In this document: in pieces, positions 42,901 to 55,316 of the stretch
Numbering within the stretch: the stretch's first letter is position 1
How the letters are laid out: each line of letters opens with the position of its first letter
Assembly (NCBI GenBank): GCA_039602395.1
Contig: JBCNJP010000020.1
Span: 19,694,483-19,758,482 of the forward strand
DNA length: 64,000 nt
Direction: 5' to 3'
From: Deinandra increscens subsp. villosa
Taxonomy: Eukaryota > Streptophyta > Magnoliopsida > Asterales > Asteraceae
The notes under the pieces: model-generated
The model's database searches: none
Seen by the model: the letters and a program-made list of their open reading frames with translations, nothing else
Told to the model about the DNA's origin: nothing
Position numbers and translations under genes: made by a program

Positions 42901-45010
42901 CCTTTGGAAACACACTCACTTGCATTCATTGTACGCCTCGGTTCTTTCCCAAAGAATTCTGTCAAAATCTTGATTACAGCCGGCACCCTAGAACCGGAAC
43001 CAACAACCTCCACAGCATAAATATCGTCAACCGTAAGTTGAGCCTCCAAAAGAGCCCTTTCAAGAGGTTTCTTTACACGTTCCAATATTGGGGTGCTAAT
43101 TTGTTCAAACTCATCTCTTTTTATATAACCTCTAACATCCTTGTCATCCATCAAACATTCTATGTTCAAAGGTGCTTCTGGATTTGCACTGAGTACCTTC
43201 TTTAGCTTTTCACATGCAGCCCGAAGCCTAAGACAAGCCCTCGCATTCTGGAACACGTCAATTTTGTACTCTGCCTTGAATTTTTCAGCAAAGTACTGGA
43301 ACAAAACCTCATCAAAATCCCTCCCTCCCAAACAACGGTCAAACGAGTGAGCCAATATCTTCAACTGGCCTTTCTTGAAGCCTGCTATGCAGACCTGCAT
43401 GCTAGCATGTCCAATGTCAACAAAAGCTACATTAAGCTGTTCATTCTCAGGCAAGTCAGTCTTGTATATTCCGTAGGCTAGAGCAGTTGAAGTTGTTTCA
43501 TGCATCATCCGTAAAGGATGCAAGCCGGCTATAGTAGCCGCATCCATAACAGCCCTTCTTTGAAGATCAGTGAAATAAATAGGTATCCCAATGCAGCAAT
43601 CAACGACCGCTGAATTCAAATTCTTCTCTGCTATTGTCTTCATGTTTGAAAACACCATACCCATAACCTGGGTAGGTGTAAATGTCTTTGTTTCTCCAAG
43701 ATACTGAGCATGGATCAACGGGAAACCATCAGGCCCCTCAGTAACAGAAAAAGGCAAAGCCTTAAGATCCTGTTGCAATTCAGGATCTGAGAAAGGACGA
43801 CCAATCAACCGCTTGATCTGGGAAATAGTATTCTTTGGGTTCATCATGCCAGATGCGGCCCCGGCTGTTCCAAGGAACCTTTGTTTTTCACCAAAACAAA
43901 CAAGAGCAGGAGTCTCACGCTTTGACTCGTCATTAAGAACAACATCAATCCCCCTTTGTCTGGCAACTGCCACGACACAACTCTCGTTCCCAAGATCAAA
44001 TCCAACCACACTCATCTTTGCTTTAGTAGTGGAGCTTGGTTAATCAACAAACTTATCCTTCCTAGCAAGAATCAACCTAAACCACATTAAATAAGTACAG
44101 GTCATATAGAAAGTTGAATCCTAGCCACTTGTAATGTAACCGGATTTGCCATCAACCGTGTCATTTGTCATCTATAATTCCATATAGCATATGTAAACAC
44201 CATATAATGAAGTCAAAAACTCCTTTAAACAAGCAATCACTTAAGAAAACTATGATGTACTCATGCAATACAGCCTATCATATACACACAGTTCAAAAAT
44301 GTATAAAACAGTAAGCCCTAAACCTTGGGGAAACATAAATCATGACATAAACTGCACAATTCTTATTGTTGATCCAAAAAAATGAAGATCAAACTACATT
44401 AAAGTAACATAACGATATATCAACTCTTCAATCCAGCTCCATCAAACTAACACGGCTACGTTTACACAATCAATCAATCATTTAGCAACACACAATGGTA
44501 GGTTTATAGCCCTAACAACATTCAAAATTCAAAAACGAAAGTGGATCTCTATTTGCAAGAACACTCAACCACAAAACCTGCTAATCAGTACCGTTTGTAA
44601 ATTGTTCAAAAGTATTAAATGGCTTAATGCATCAGAAATCATATCAAACACCGATAACTAATCATATAGATTGAATCAACAACTATAATGATAAAAATAC
44701 TTGTACAATGAAATCGGATCTCGTAAATTAGACGAAGATCGAACCTAGGGACGGAGAGAATGGAGCAGCGCCGCGACGGTGAGAAGAAAAGGCGAGATTT
44801 GATAGTTCTCCGATAACTTGGTAAAGTCGTGCACTGGACTGGTAAACAAATGGGGGCGAGAAGAAGGGGGTTTATGTGGAATTTTCAGAAAGGAGAGTAG
44901 ATCTTTAATATGGGCCGTCTCAGAATTAGGTTGTTTCATAACCTAACATAGCGGCATAGCCCATAAAATCAAACACTTGGGCCAAAGTTCAATTGAATAA
45001 TTGTGCCGAT
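39920..45010 (-). repeat. Left arm of an inverted segmental duplication (HSP70 copy A)
   Basis: Sequence from about 39920 (3' flank) to about 45010 (promoter flank) matches 55245-49615 in reverse orientation, including exons, introns, a 5' UTR intron and both flanks. Edges were judged by eye: at the 3' side AAAATTATTGATAACC is still shared, and at the promoter side GGGCTATG with AAA(T/G)TGTTTGAT. Confidence 0.88.
40355..44015 (-). CDS. HSP70-14/15: Hsp110/SSE-class HSP70 (HSP70-14/15 type), copy A
   Basis: Exons: 44015-42846, 42749-42522, 42419-42324, 42214-42029, 41830-41636, 41558-41412, 41327-41175, 41091-40961 and 40565-40355. These give 838 residues against ~831 in Arabidopsis. Exon 1 (390 residues) is the nucleotide-binding domain: VGFDLGNESCVVAVAR, VNFVDIGHAS-type AFVDIGHASMQV, GGRDFDEVLFQYFA and VVGSGSRVPAV. 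The substrate-binding beta domain follows (SFPFSIALTWKG, FPKGNQIPSVKALTF). An acidic, Glu/Asp-rich insertion comes next, then a basic APKKKVKKTN segment and the helical lid (ALQDRVMEETKDKKNAVEAYVYDMRNK). The tail is Pro/Ala/Glu-rich. Hsp110 proteins are nucleotide-exchange factors and holdases for HSP70 in the cytosol and nucleus. Compared with copy B it has three fewer residues at the exon 4 end and one extra Ala in exon 7. All splice sites are canonical and the frame is intact. Confidence 0.93.
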
Positions 45011-46090
45011 TTTTTTTTTAAATCTTAATGCATTTTAAATTAAGGATCTTGTTATTAAATTTTCTGGCTATACAAGTTATATGGTCTAATAAGTAATAGC
45101 TTTGGTCTAATAAGTAATAACTTTAGACAATAATTGCGACATATCAAATCAATTTCTATATCGGTTGTATAGTCTCTATACTAGTCATACGTATCTATAC
45201 GTATAGCCAGAAGAATAACGTAGTTTTGTTTTTATATGGGTTATATAGTTCCTATATAGGTCATATAGTTTTGTTTCATGTTTCAAACGATTTGATAAGA
45301 TTTTTCTTGTTACGTGTGCCAATTATTTGAAATGACACAATATTCTGAATAATTGTCCAATGAGTCTACTATAAACATAACAAAATACAGTTTAAAAAGA
45401 GAATACGAGTCGCATAGGTTTAACGAAAACTCGATTTTTATTATAAATAAAAAGCATAAGCTAAACTAAATTAGTATAAATTTTCATTCAACATCAATGT
45501 TTAAATTCACTTAGAAACTAAACTAAATACTTGGTTTCAATGATCTTCATTCAACATTCAAAGTCCACCAAATACATTTATACATCAATATTCAAGCCTC
45601 ATTGTTTCAAAAAATACACAAACTTAAAAAAACTGGATTTGGGGGCTTCCCTGTTCAAAATGTCATCCCTCGTGCCTTCTGTTCTTGCTCGAAATCGCCA
45701 ATCAGTCGGTGTTGCTAGCTGCTGCTCTTGGTGCTACTCGGACGTTGGCTGCCTGGCTCGCTGCTATTGCTCAGTTTCTCAACGAGACGACGAAGACGAG
45801 AAGAAGGAAGCTCTTGGTCACTGGTAGCCTGGTCCGCTACTCTTGCTCACGAGATCTTCCTCCTGTTCTTTTTTTTTTCACTGGTAGCCTCGTCCAATTT
45901 GATTCAATTCTTTTTTTTTATTAATTTTAACATTTAAATGTTATTTCCTAAAAGTACCCTTACTTCTAACAAAAAGTAAAATATAACCCTCATCTTAAAG
46001 TTCTTTTTAATAGATGACATTTATATATAATACAAAAAGCAAGTAGTAGGTTAGACACAACAAAAACTATTCATAAGCCATAGACCAATG
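45011..46090. other. Spacer between HSP70 copies, left part
   Basis: No convincing gene. The stretch 45660-45830 has higher GC and open frames in several phases with no recognised domain; it may be captured coding DNA. TTGGTCTAATAAGTAATA is repeated at 45080 and 45104. Confidence 0.35.
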
Positions 46091-46139
46091 AAATGAGGTA
46101 ACGTGTGGAGACCAAAAAGAAAAAGTGAATGATGGGTCT

Positions 46140-48710
46140 TGAAAAGGTAATGCTTCTCTTCTCTCTCTCTCACCGCCATTGATATTCTTTCTCTCTACAA
46201 AGAATCAGCCGCAGTGAGCTCCGCTGGTGACTGCAGGTTATGTCGTCGCCTCCTTTATTCACGTTTGATGATGTCGGTGTGTCGCTGTTGGTGTCGACGT
46301 TGATGCGGCGGTCTATTGACCAGTTGCTCCGTTCCGACGCCAATGTATTGTTGCTTTACTTCCGGTACTGGTACGTTATTAGTTTGTTCCCGACGACGGT
46401 TGTGTAGCCGGTTCCTTGACAGGTTGTTGTGACGGTTTCTAGATTTGAGCCTTGCCCTTTTTTGGTTTTTTTTTTTTCTTTTTTTTTTTTAGTTTTCGGT
46501 TCTAGGGTTTCATCACCTGAGCCGTTTGATGCTAAACCAACTTTAATCGGAGCACTTTCATATGGCTGTCGCCGATGTGTTGTTACTTTACTTCCGCTGG
46601 TTATTTTTTGAAAAAAAAGCAAGATCTTTGTTAAACATGATTCATATGGAATGTGTTTTTTGTATGTCCTTTGCTTATGTTCCTGCTTTAAAGCCATTTT
46701 TGGTGTTAAATTTACTTATAATGGATATTGAAAGTCTTAGAGTTTGAGATTCCTTATGTAATTTTGTGTTGATTAAGTGTTTATATGCAAATCATGTTGA
46801 GATTCTTTTGATTTGTAAAGTGATCTGAATTAGAGATCTAAAATAATAGCTGTCAGTTTTTTATTTTCTTCTATGTTATATTAGTTTATATATGATTTTT
46901 GAACCCTTGGTTTATTTTCATTTGCAGGTGTGATCTTTTGTATTTTTGGTTCTTAATCTAAAGGTACACATTAGTTTTTTTCCTTCGCTTTTATATCAAA
47001 ACTTTGTATTTTCTTGATGTTAAACTTGGTTTATTTTCATTTGCAGGTGTGATCTTCTGTATTTTTTGTTCTTAATCTAAAGGTACACATTGGTTTTTTT
47101 TCCTTCGCTTTTATATGCAAATCTTTGTATTTTCTTGATGTTGACGTTGTTTAGATTTTTAATTTTCTTTTATGCAACATATTGTAAACCTTTGAAACGG
47201 ATTGAACTATCCAACATATTGTAATTTTACCCATAGTTCATAGCCATTTGATTTGGGTGAGGATTCATTTATCTGGTTTGTTTTTGCTTTGATGTTATAA
47301 ATTTTCTTTATTTTAGGGGGAGAATCAGTCAGTTTTGCAATATGTAGTGTGCTTGATTCTAAAAGTTTTGGCAACTTCATGTAGTTTAGTTGTTTTATAC
47401 TTTTTTCCTTTTCCATTTGTATTAGGTGAGGGATAACTCAGAATTCCATTTTTTTTTTGTACATACCTCTATTGTGTTAAAAAGTTCATATGATTAAAAG
47501 TTGTAGTGAATACATGTTAAGGTAGTTGCAGAGTTCAGCTTACAGAAATAGATTTCCTACCTAATAGTATAGCTTTATATATCCACCGTCTTTTTTTTTT
47601 CAGTGTGATTGCAGAGTTTGAGGGTTGTCTTCTGAATTGCAGGTATGTATTTTTTATTTCTTCTTCTTCTTTGCTATTTTCGTTATTCTTATGCCATTTA
47701 GCAAGTTTGTGGAACCGTCTTATTACCATAGGGGAAATAATGAATTTATTCGAGCTTTGTGTATATATGAATAGTGTTATGCTATAAACTTTTCGTTTGC
47801 ATCACAACACAAATTTGATGAAAGAGTATGGCCTTTTTTTTGTCATTTGCAAACATAAATGCATCCACTTTTACCCATTAGGGCCCTAATGACTTTATAA
47901 ACTATATTTTATCTATCTGTATGCTACACTTTGACATTAGAGAAATGATGCATAATTTGACCTTTCATTGATTTCCTCCAGTTTGATATGGTTTTCATAT
48001 TGGAAGCAAGAGGTTTCTGTTTGCAAAATCCTGTTAAATAGTTTCACCATTGTCCAAAAAGTTCTCAAATTTAAAGCTAGAAAATTTCCTGTCTTACTTT
48101 AAAAGTCATCCCATACCACTATATGATACATGTAGACATATGATACGTATATGGAATGATTTAACTTGATTACCACCAAGGTCCTTGGAAATATCTATGA
48201 CAATATTAATCATAAATTGGGTTGTAGTTCTCTGAGTTTCATATTTCTATTAGTAAGTTGGATTTCATGTTCCTAGGTTGTACCTTTATTCTGACACATT
48301 GAGTTTTTGTGCTTAGATGTTGGTAAAATATTACATAATGTTGGTGATTTATACGTGGGGTTTTGTGGTTTTGGAAAGATTTGGAGTTTTATATAAAGCC
48401 CATTTATGATTGGTTTAGGCTCAATTCGTTGTCAAAGTTAGTTTACTTTATGTTGTGTTTTGCAAATGTGATGGTCTGTCATCTCTTTTTATAAATAGTT
48501 TTAGCATGTTCCTCGATTTCTACAGAATGGGTTATATTAGAATGATTGGATTTGAATACTCGAGTGTGAATCATAACAAAATCACATCAAAGACAACATA
48601 AAAATGATTGCAGGTGGGTTATTGCTTATGTGCTTCCGTCGTTAGTATTTACAGGTGGATGTATAGATTTATGCAAAATGGAAGATTAGATTGTCTTTTG
48701 GATTCCATCC
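46140..48710 (+). ncRNA. Possible spliced noncoding transcript in the HSP70 spacer
   Basis: A CT-rich leader (CTTCTCTTCTCTCTCTCTCACC, split here as a TSS-like pyrimidine patch at 46152-46173) is followed by exon-like blocks bounded by good splice signals. The blocks are 46928-46963 and 47047-47082 (TTTGCAG/...CTAAAG/GTACAC), 47604-47641 (TTTTCAG/...TTGCAG/GTATGT) and one near 48614-48653 (ATTGCAG/...TTACAG/GTGGAT). No long open frame joins them. A 55-codon frame begins at 46240 (MSSPPLFTFDDVGVSLL) but has no known domain. This could be a lncRNA, a decayed gene, or sequence carried by a Helitron. Transcription is not demonstrated. Confidence 0.3.
46906..47143 (+). repeat. Tandem duplication of a mini-exon-like block (119-bp period)
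   Basis: CTTGGTTTATTTTCATTTGC starts both copies (46906 and 47025). Each contains the 36-base block from GTGTGATCTT to ATCTAAAG bounded by AG and GT, then GTACACATT and the same T-rich tail. Confidence 0.85.
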
Positions 48711-48881
48711 TTTGTTTTTTTGTAATTATGTTGCTTGCCTCTTTTAGGTAGATATGTAAATAAGACTATTAAAAAAGACACTTAAAACAGAGTTTAAAGT
48801 TGATGACTGTTCGTTTTTGTTTACTTTGCTTGCATGGTGGCCTGTGTACAATACGTATCACTTTACAGTAACACGACGGTG

Positions 48882-48901
48882 GCCCGTCGCAACGCACGGG
48901 C
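48882..48901 (+). mobile_element. Helitron-like terminal hairpin
   Basis: GCCCGT...ACGGGC with loop CGCAACGC is the type of GC hairpin found just inside Helitron 3' ends, and resembles the one at 14537. The expected CTRR about ten bases on is not clean (AACTCGTAA), so the end may be mutated. Confidence 0.35.
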
Positions 48902-49614
48902 GGGTCACCAACTCGTAAAGTTCAAATATAATTTTTAGATGGGAGCCGACTAAATATATTATACATAAAAAAAATTATGTGGTGACCGGTTTAATACATA
49001 ATTTTGTTCTGTGGTGACCGACTCACAACGTATATTTTTTTTAACTGAATTACACATATTATCAGCACTTCTGGACTAAAAATCAGTAGCGACCGGGGTC
49101 GCTACGGGCACTACAAAAGCTCCGCCCATGATTGCGATGTTGTTAATCTTCCTCTACTAGTTGAATTTCGAGGACGAAATTCCTTCGATTTGAGGATACT
49201 ACAACATCCTACATTTTTCCATACATTTCATTATTTAACTGACTAAACTCTTAACTTCAAGTATTTTAATAAGAGCTTCATGTTCACCACGCAAAAGGGC
49301 ACTGATCTCTACAAATCATTTAGGGTTTCCCACTATGTTCAGCATACTAATGCTTTATAACTGAATGCTTCATCATCTCCGCATATTGCTACATGCCAGC
49401 CTGTTGACCCAATTTTTCCGTTACCTATGATGTTGTGTCAACGAGCGAGGGCTTAAAACGTAATAAACTGAGCAAATATGTATATATCGTTGAAGTATAA
49501 AATCTATGTTTAATTGATACATTCTGCTAATCGCAACAACATGCCGTTGCTCTCTAGTTTAGGATACAAATAACACAACCTTAATTTAAATTTAAATGCA
49601 TTAGGGTTTAAAAA
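48902..49614. other. Spacer between HSP70 copies, right part
   Basis: No gene. GTAGCGACCGGGGTCGCTAC at 49087-49106 is a near-perfect palindrome. The homology to copy A begins just beyond this stretch. Confidence 0.4.
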
Positions 49615-50747
49615 CACTCGGCCAAATTAGTCGATTAAACGTTGGTCCAAATGTTTGATTTAATGGGCTATGTTAGGTTACAAAACAACCCAATTAAAGA
49701 AATCTCAAGTTACAAAACAACCCAATTATAAGACGGCCCATATTAAAGATCTTTCTAGAAGGTAACTTCCGGACGAATCTAGTTTCCTATCTTCAACTTC
49801 TAAAAATTCCACATAAACACCCTCCTTCTCGCCCCCATTTGTTTAGCAGTCCATTGCACGACTTTACCAGGTCATCGGAAAACTACAAATCTCGCTTTTT
49901 CTTTTTCTCACCGTCGCCGCCGTGCTCCATTGCCTCCATCCCTAGGTACGATCTTCGTCTAATTTACGAGATCCGGTTTCACTTTATAAGTATTTTGGTA
50001 TATTTTTGATGCATTGAATTGATATACTTTTGAACAATTTATAAACCGTACAGATTTAGCTAGTTTTGTGGTTGAGTGTTAAATACGATAAAATCTGTAT
50101 GATTAGTATCTCTTTTTGATATGATTTTTGATGCATTTAATACTTTTGAACAATTTATAAACCTTACAGATTTAGCAGGTTTTGTGGTTGAACGTTCTTG
50201 CGAACAGAGATCCACTTTTGTTTTTGAATTTTGAATGTTGTTAGGGCTATAGACCTGCCATTGTGTTTACTAGATGATAGATTGATTGTGTAAACGTAGC
50301 CGTATTAGTTTAATGGAGCTGGATGGAAGAGCCGATGTATCGTTATGTTACTTTAATGTAGTTTGATCTTCATTTTTTGGATCAACAATAAGAATTGTGC
50401 AGTTTATTTCATGATTGTGTATTTACGTTTCTCCAAGGTTTAGGGCTTACCGTTTTAAACATTTTTGAACTGTGTGTATATGATAAGCTGTAGTACATGA
50501 GTACATCTTAGTTTTATTCAGTGATTGCTTGTTTGAAGGTTTGTTTGAATTCATTATATGGTGTTTACATATGCTATATGGAAGTATAGATGACTAATGA
50601 CTTGGTTGATGGCAAATCTGCTTACCTTACTAGTGACTAGGTTTTCAACTTTTTTATATGACATGTACTTATTTAATGTGGTTTAGGTTGATTCTTGCTA
50701 GGAAGGGTAACTTTATTGATTAACCAAGGTCCACTAATAAAGCAAAG

Positions 50748-53700
50748 ATGAGTGTGGTTGGATTTGATCTTGGGAACGAGAGTTGTGTTGTGGCAGTTGC
50801 CAGACAAAGGGGAATTGATGTTGTTCTTAATGACGAGTCAAAGCGTGAGACTCCTGCTCTTGTGTGTTTTGGTGAAAAACAACGGTTCCTTGGAACAGCC
50901 GGTGCTGCATCTGGCATGATGAACCCAAAGAATACCATTTCCCAGATCAAGCGGTTGATTGGTCGTCCTTTCTCTGATCCTGAATTGCAACAGGATCTTA
51001 AGGCATTGCCTTTTTCTGTTACTGAGGGGCCTGATGGTTTCCCATTGATCCATGCTCAGTATCTTGGAGAAACAAAGACATTTACACCGACCCAGGTTAT
51101 GGGTATGGTGTTTTCAAACATGAAGACAATAGCAGAGAAGAATTTGAATTCAGCGGTTGTTGATTGCTGCATTGGTATACCTATTTATTTCACTGATCTT
51201 CAAAGAAGGGCTGTTATGGATGCGGCTACTATAGCCGGCTTACATCCTTTACGGTTGATGCATGAAACAACTGCAACTGCTCTAGCCTACGGAATATACA
51301 AGACTGACTTGCCTGAGAATGAACAGCTTAATGTAGCTTTTGTTGACATTGGACATGCTAGCATGCAGGTCTGCATAGCAGGCTTCAAGAAAGGCCAGTT
51401 GAAGATATTGGCTCATTCGTTTGACCGTTGTTTGGGAGGGAGGGATTTTGATGAGGTTTTGTTCCAGTACTTTGCTGAAAAATTCAAAGCAGATTACAAA
51501 ATTGACGTGTTCCAGAATGCGAGGGCTTGTCTTAGGCTTCGGGCTGCATGTGAAAAGCTAAAGAAGGTACTCAGTGCAAATCCAGAAGCACCTTTGAACA
51601 TAGAATGCTTGATGGATGACAAGGATGTTAGAGGTTATATAAAAAGAGATGAGTTTGAACAAATTAGCACCCCAATACTGGAACGCGTAAAGAAACCTCT
51701 TGAAAGGGCTCTTTTGGAGGCTCAACTTACGGTTGGCGATATTTATGCTGTGGAGGTTGTTGGTTCCGGTTCTAGGGTGCCGGCTGTAATCAAGATTTTG
51801 ACAGATTTTTTTGGGAAAGAACCGAGGCGGACAATGAATGCAAGTGAGTGTGTTTCCAAAGGTTGTGCTTTGGAGTGTGCTATTCTTAGTCCGACTTTCA
51901 AAGTTAGAGACTTCCAGGTAGTCCAGGCTTCTTTTTAAGCTGCGTAAGTGACTTTTGATTTCAGTTCTCATTATATCTATAGAGCCTAAATGGATTGTTA
52001 TTTGTTTTTGAAGGTCCAAGAGAGTTTTCCTTTTCCAATTGCTTTAACATGGAAAGGATCTGCCCATGATTCCCAGAATGGAAAAGTGGAGAATCAGCAA
52101 AGCAGTATTGTTTTTCCCAAGGGAAATCAAATTCCCAGCGTGAAAGCTCTGACTTTCTATAGGTCCGGCACATTTACAGTAGACCTGCAATATGCGGATG
52201 TCAGCGAATTACAGGCATCAGCAAAGATTAGTACTTACACTGTAAGATTTGCTCATAGATCCCAGAAATCTTTTAAACCCTTGTCGAACAGTTTAGGTTT
52301 ATGTTCATTGCTTAAACTTTTATGTTGTCTATGATGTGCACAGATTGGCCCCTTCCAAGCAACAAATGGTGATCGTTCCAAGGTGAAAGTGAAAGTGCGT
52401 TTGAATTTGCATGGCATCGTCTCTGTAGAGTCTGCGCAGGTGAGTCATTGAGCTTCACATCGATAAAACTTCTAGCTCTGTTTGTCCTTAGTGCCTTTGT
52501 TGTAGTAAGGCGTTTCTTATTGTTCATTTTGAAAAATTTCCATTCCAGCTTATTGAAGAAGAGGAAGTTGAAGTTCCAGTGTCTAATGAACCATCAAAGA
52601 TGGAAGTGGATAAGGCTCCAGCTGAGGCGGTCTCTACCAATGAAAATGATGTAAATATGCAGGATGCCTCTGTGACAGAGAATGGTGCTGTAGAAACAGG
52701 AGACAGCCCTGTTCAGATGGAGACTGATGCCAATGCTACTAAGGTTAGTACTTGGTACTCCATATGTTACATTACCACATATATAAAAGAAACCTAGGTG
52801 TATGAAGTTCGCTAAAGCTAATTTAAAAAATTATTATTGTGAAATTAGATCTCTGATGATGACTGTTCACCTGCAAGTCAGATAATTTGCTATGACTTTG
52901 ATGTGACATGGCGGTTAAAACCCTTTTTTTTTTTTTTGTATTTTGCTGTGCAGGTGGAAGCTCCAAAGAAGAAGGTCAAGAAAACCAACGTAGCGGTTTC
53001 TGAATTGGTCCATGGGGCAATGCTACCTGCAGATGTGCAGAAAGCAGTGGAAAAAGAGTTTGAAATGGCGTTGCAAGACCGAATTATGGAAGAAACGAAG
53101 GACAAAAAGAATGCTGTGGAAGCCTATGTCTATGACATGAGGAACAAGGTAGTTTCTTATGACTTTCAAATGTTCTTTAATATAGATTCCGGAAGTACTG
53201 ACTCGATGTATTTTGTTTTGAAGCTGCATGATAAATTGCACGAGTTTGTTATGGATTCAGATAGAGAAGCGCTTATCACTAAGCTACAAGAAACAGAAGA
53301 TTGGTTGTATGAAGATGGCGAAGATGAAACAAAAGGTGTATACATCGTGAAACTTGAGGAGCTCAAGAAGGTTAGCTTTCTTCACTTCATCTTTATCTAT
53401 AGGAAAATTGGAATTTAATAATACAAGTTTTAAGTGATTGACGGATAATAATACGAGTTTCACATTTGCATCACAATAATACGAATTAAACATGTTGGTG
53501 ATTATAATGATACGCCGTTATTTTTTAAACTTTCGATTAGGGTTCGATTAGGATAATAATATGAGGTTTCTTCCTTTTCTTTTTGTTTCTTTCTCTTATC
53601 TTTTGATTAGAGTTGATTCGAACCCTAATCGAAAGTTAAAAAAATAACGGTGTATCATTATAATCACCAACATGTTTAATTCGTATTATTGTGATGCAAA

Positions 53701-54809
53701 TGTGAAACTCATATTATTATCCGTCAATCACTTAAAACTTGTATTATTAAATTCCAATTTTCCTTATCTATATGTCCATGTTCAATATCTAATTTGCACA
53801 TTTGACACGTCTTTAACTATTACAGCAAGGTGATCCCATTGAACAACGGTACAAAGAGCACTCTGAGAGAGGAACCTTTATTGATCAACTGGTCAATCAT
53901 GTTAATTGGTTCAAACAGGCTGCTGCAACTACTGATCCCAAGTATGAACACATTGACCTGAGTGAGAAACAGAAGGTAGCGATCTCAATGTCCATATATT
54001 TTCCAACGTACAATCATTTTTATCTATTCACATTTGCCTACCCTCTCTCCCTCTCAGGTCTTGAACGAGTGCTCAGAAGCTGAAAATTGGTTAAGGGAGA
54101 AAAAGCAACTACAAGACTCGCTTCCAAAGCATGCTGATCCAGTTCTTCTGTCATCTGATATTAGAAAGAAAGCAGAGACAATCGATAGGTAAATTCTCGA
54201 CTTTTTAAAACGATACATATGATTAATGATTACGTTAAATAAAAAAAGACCTGAGAAACATAAATACATAAAAGCAACAGATGGGCAAAAGCATATGTGA
54301 AGCCCCCATTTTTGTGAAAAAATCTGTTCCAGAATGGATACTCACAATATAACATATTTTTAATGCCTCGGTGTAAACTATGATTCTTTACAACCAAACA
54401 TGATGACGGAATGCAGTTAGTTGTTCCATTTTGTCGACACTAATTGATCTTAAGCTGTTACAAGCGGCTTAATATTAAACCTGTCATCTGGCCGGGTTCT
54501 ACTTGTGCGATCTCTTGTTATTATTGATGAGTTTTTTTTTTAAATTTTTTTTTTTCGGGATAGTATCTGAAAATGAGGTTTTATGTTTATATGCACAGGG
54601 TGTGCAGGCCGATAATGTCAAAACCAAAGCCAGCAGCTGCTCCTACTCCTGAGAAGGCAGCCTCACCTCCACCTTCGACTGCAACGGCTGAGAACGGAGA
54701 GCAGGCGGCAGATAACACAACAAGTCCAAACCCAAACACAGAAAACAATGAGAAATCTGACGAGCCAGCAGCTATGGAAACAGAGAAGCACCCTGAGGCT
54801 GCTGCTTAA
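50748..54809 (+). CDS. HSP70-14/15: Hsp110/SSE-class HSP70 (HSP70-14/15 type), copy B
   Basis: Exons: 50748-51917, 52014-52241, 52344-52439, 52549-52743, 52954-53148, 53224-53370, 53826-53975, 54058-54188 and 54599-54809, giving 840 residues. Exon structure is the same as copy A. The nucleotide-binding domain differs from copy A at only about five of 390 residues (for example LRLMHETTA for LRMMHETTS, FKADYKID for FKAEYKID, TVGDIY for TVDDIY, LTDFF for LTEFF). The acidic insertion and C-terminal tail differ more (DANATK for DAK, TAENGEQAADNTT for TAQDGEQAADNAT). Intron 6 is 455 bp because of a MITE, while the copy A intron is 84 bp. Role as for copy A: nucleotide exchange and holdase partner of cytosolic/nuclear HSP70. 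No inactivating change is seen, so both copies look functional. Confidence 0.93.
53402..53763. mobile_element. MULE-type MITE in intron 6 of HSP70 copy B
   Basis: A 362-bp near-perfect foldback. Its ends begin GGAAAATTGGAATTTAATAA on both strands, with arms of over 140 bp. It is flanked by the 9-bp duplication TTATCTATA (53393-53401 and 53764-53772). Copy A has an empty site of the expected length. The outer GGAAAATTGGA and following AT-rich bases match the MURA-bearing MULE at 34212-35695, a plausible source family. Confidence 0.92.
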
Positions 54810-55316
54810 GACCCCTCCCTACCTTCTGGTGCTCTTTTCTCAAAACTGTCAGTTCGTATAATCACGAATATAGATTTTGGCGGGTGTTGTTGGCTGCATT
54901 TGTCCTCTTAGCCAGTTTTCTTATATCTATCCATCATCTCGGGTTCGAAACTATACCTCTTGAAGCTAAGGTTTTGGTCTATGTATTTGAAGATGTGTTA
55001 ACGAGCTCTGGGACCTTGTGGGTTGCAATTGAGGCCTGTGGTTACATTCTGAATGAATTTTGTTTCTTTTTCGTGTTCATTTATTTTATGGTGCTATTAT
55101 ACCATACAATCATACTCCCTGGTAGTCCTGTAACAAATCATGCTTTCTAGAATCTATTTCGTTTGGATTTTGAATCCTAATTAATATTTTAATCGTGATT
55201 CGACTCTTATTTGGATTTTGGTTATCAATAATCTTGTTGATTATCTTCCAAAGTCATACAAAAGGCACAATAACCCCCCCTCCCCCCCCCACCCTCTCCC
55301 GCAACAATAAATGATG

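Larger units (their letters stand above)
49615..55245 (+). repeat. Right arm of the inverted segmental duplication (HSP70 copy B)
   Basis: Mirror of 45010-39920. A 5' UTR intron is recognisable (donor CCTAG/GTACGATC at 49945-49946, acceptor near 50701), and copy A has the same leader. The arm is about 0.5 kb longer, mainly because of the 362-bp MITE in intron 6. Confidence 0.88.

Noticed and set aside
45531..45937. Overlapping Cys- and Leu-rich frames in the HSP70 spacer
   Set aside because: Open in three phases because of GC-rich composition; no domain or splice partners recognised.
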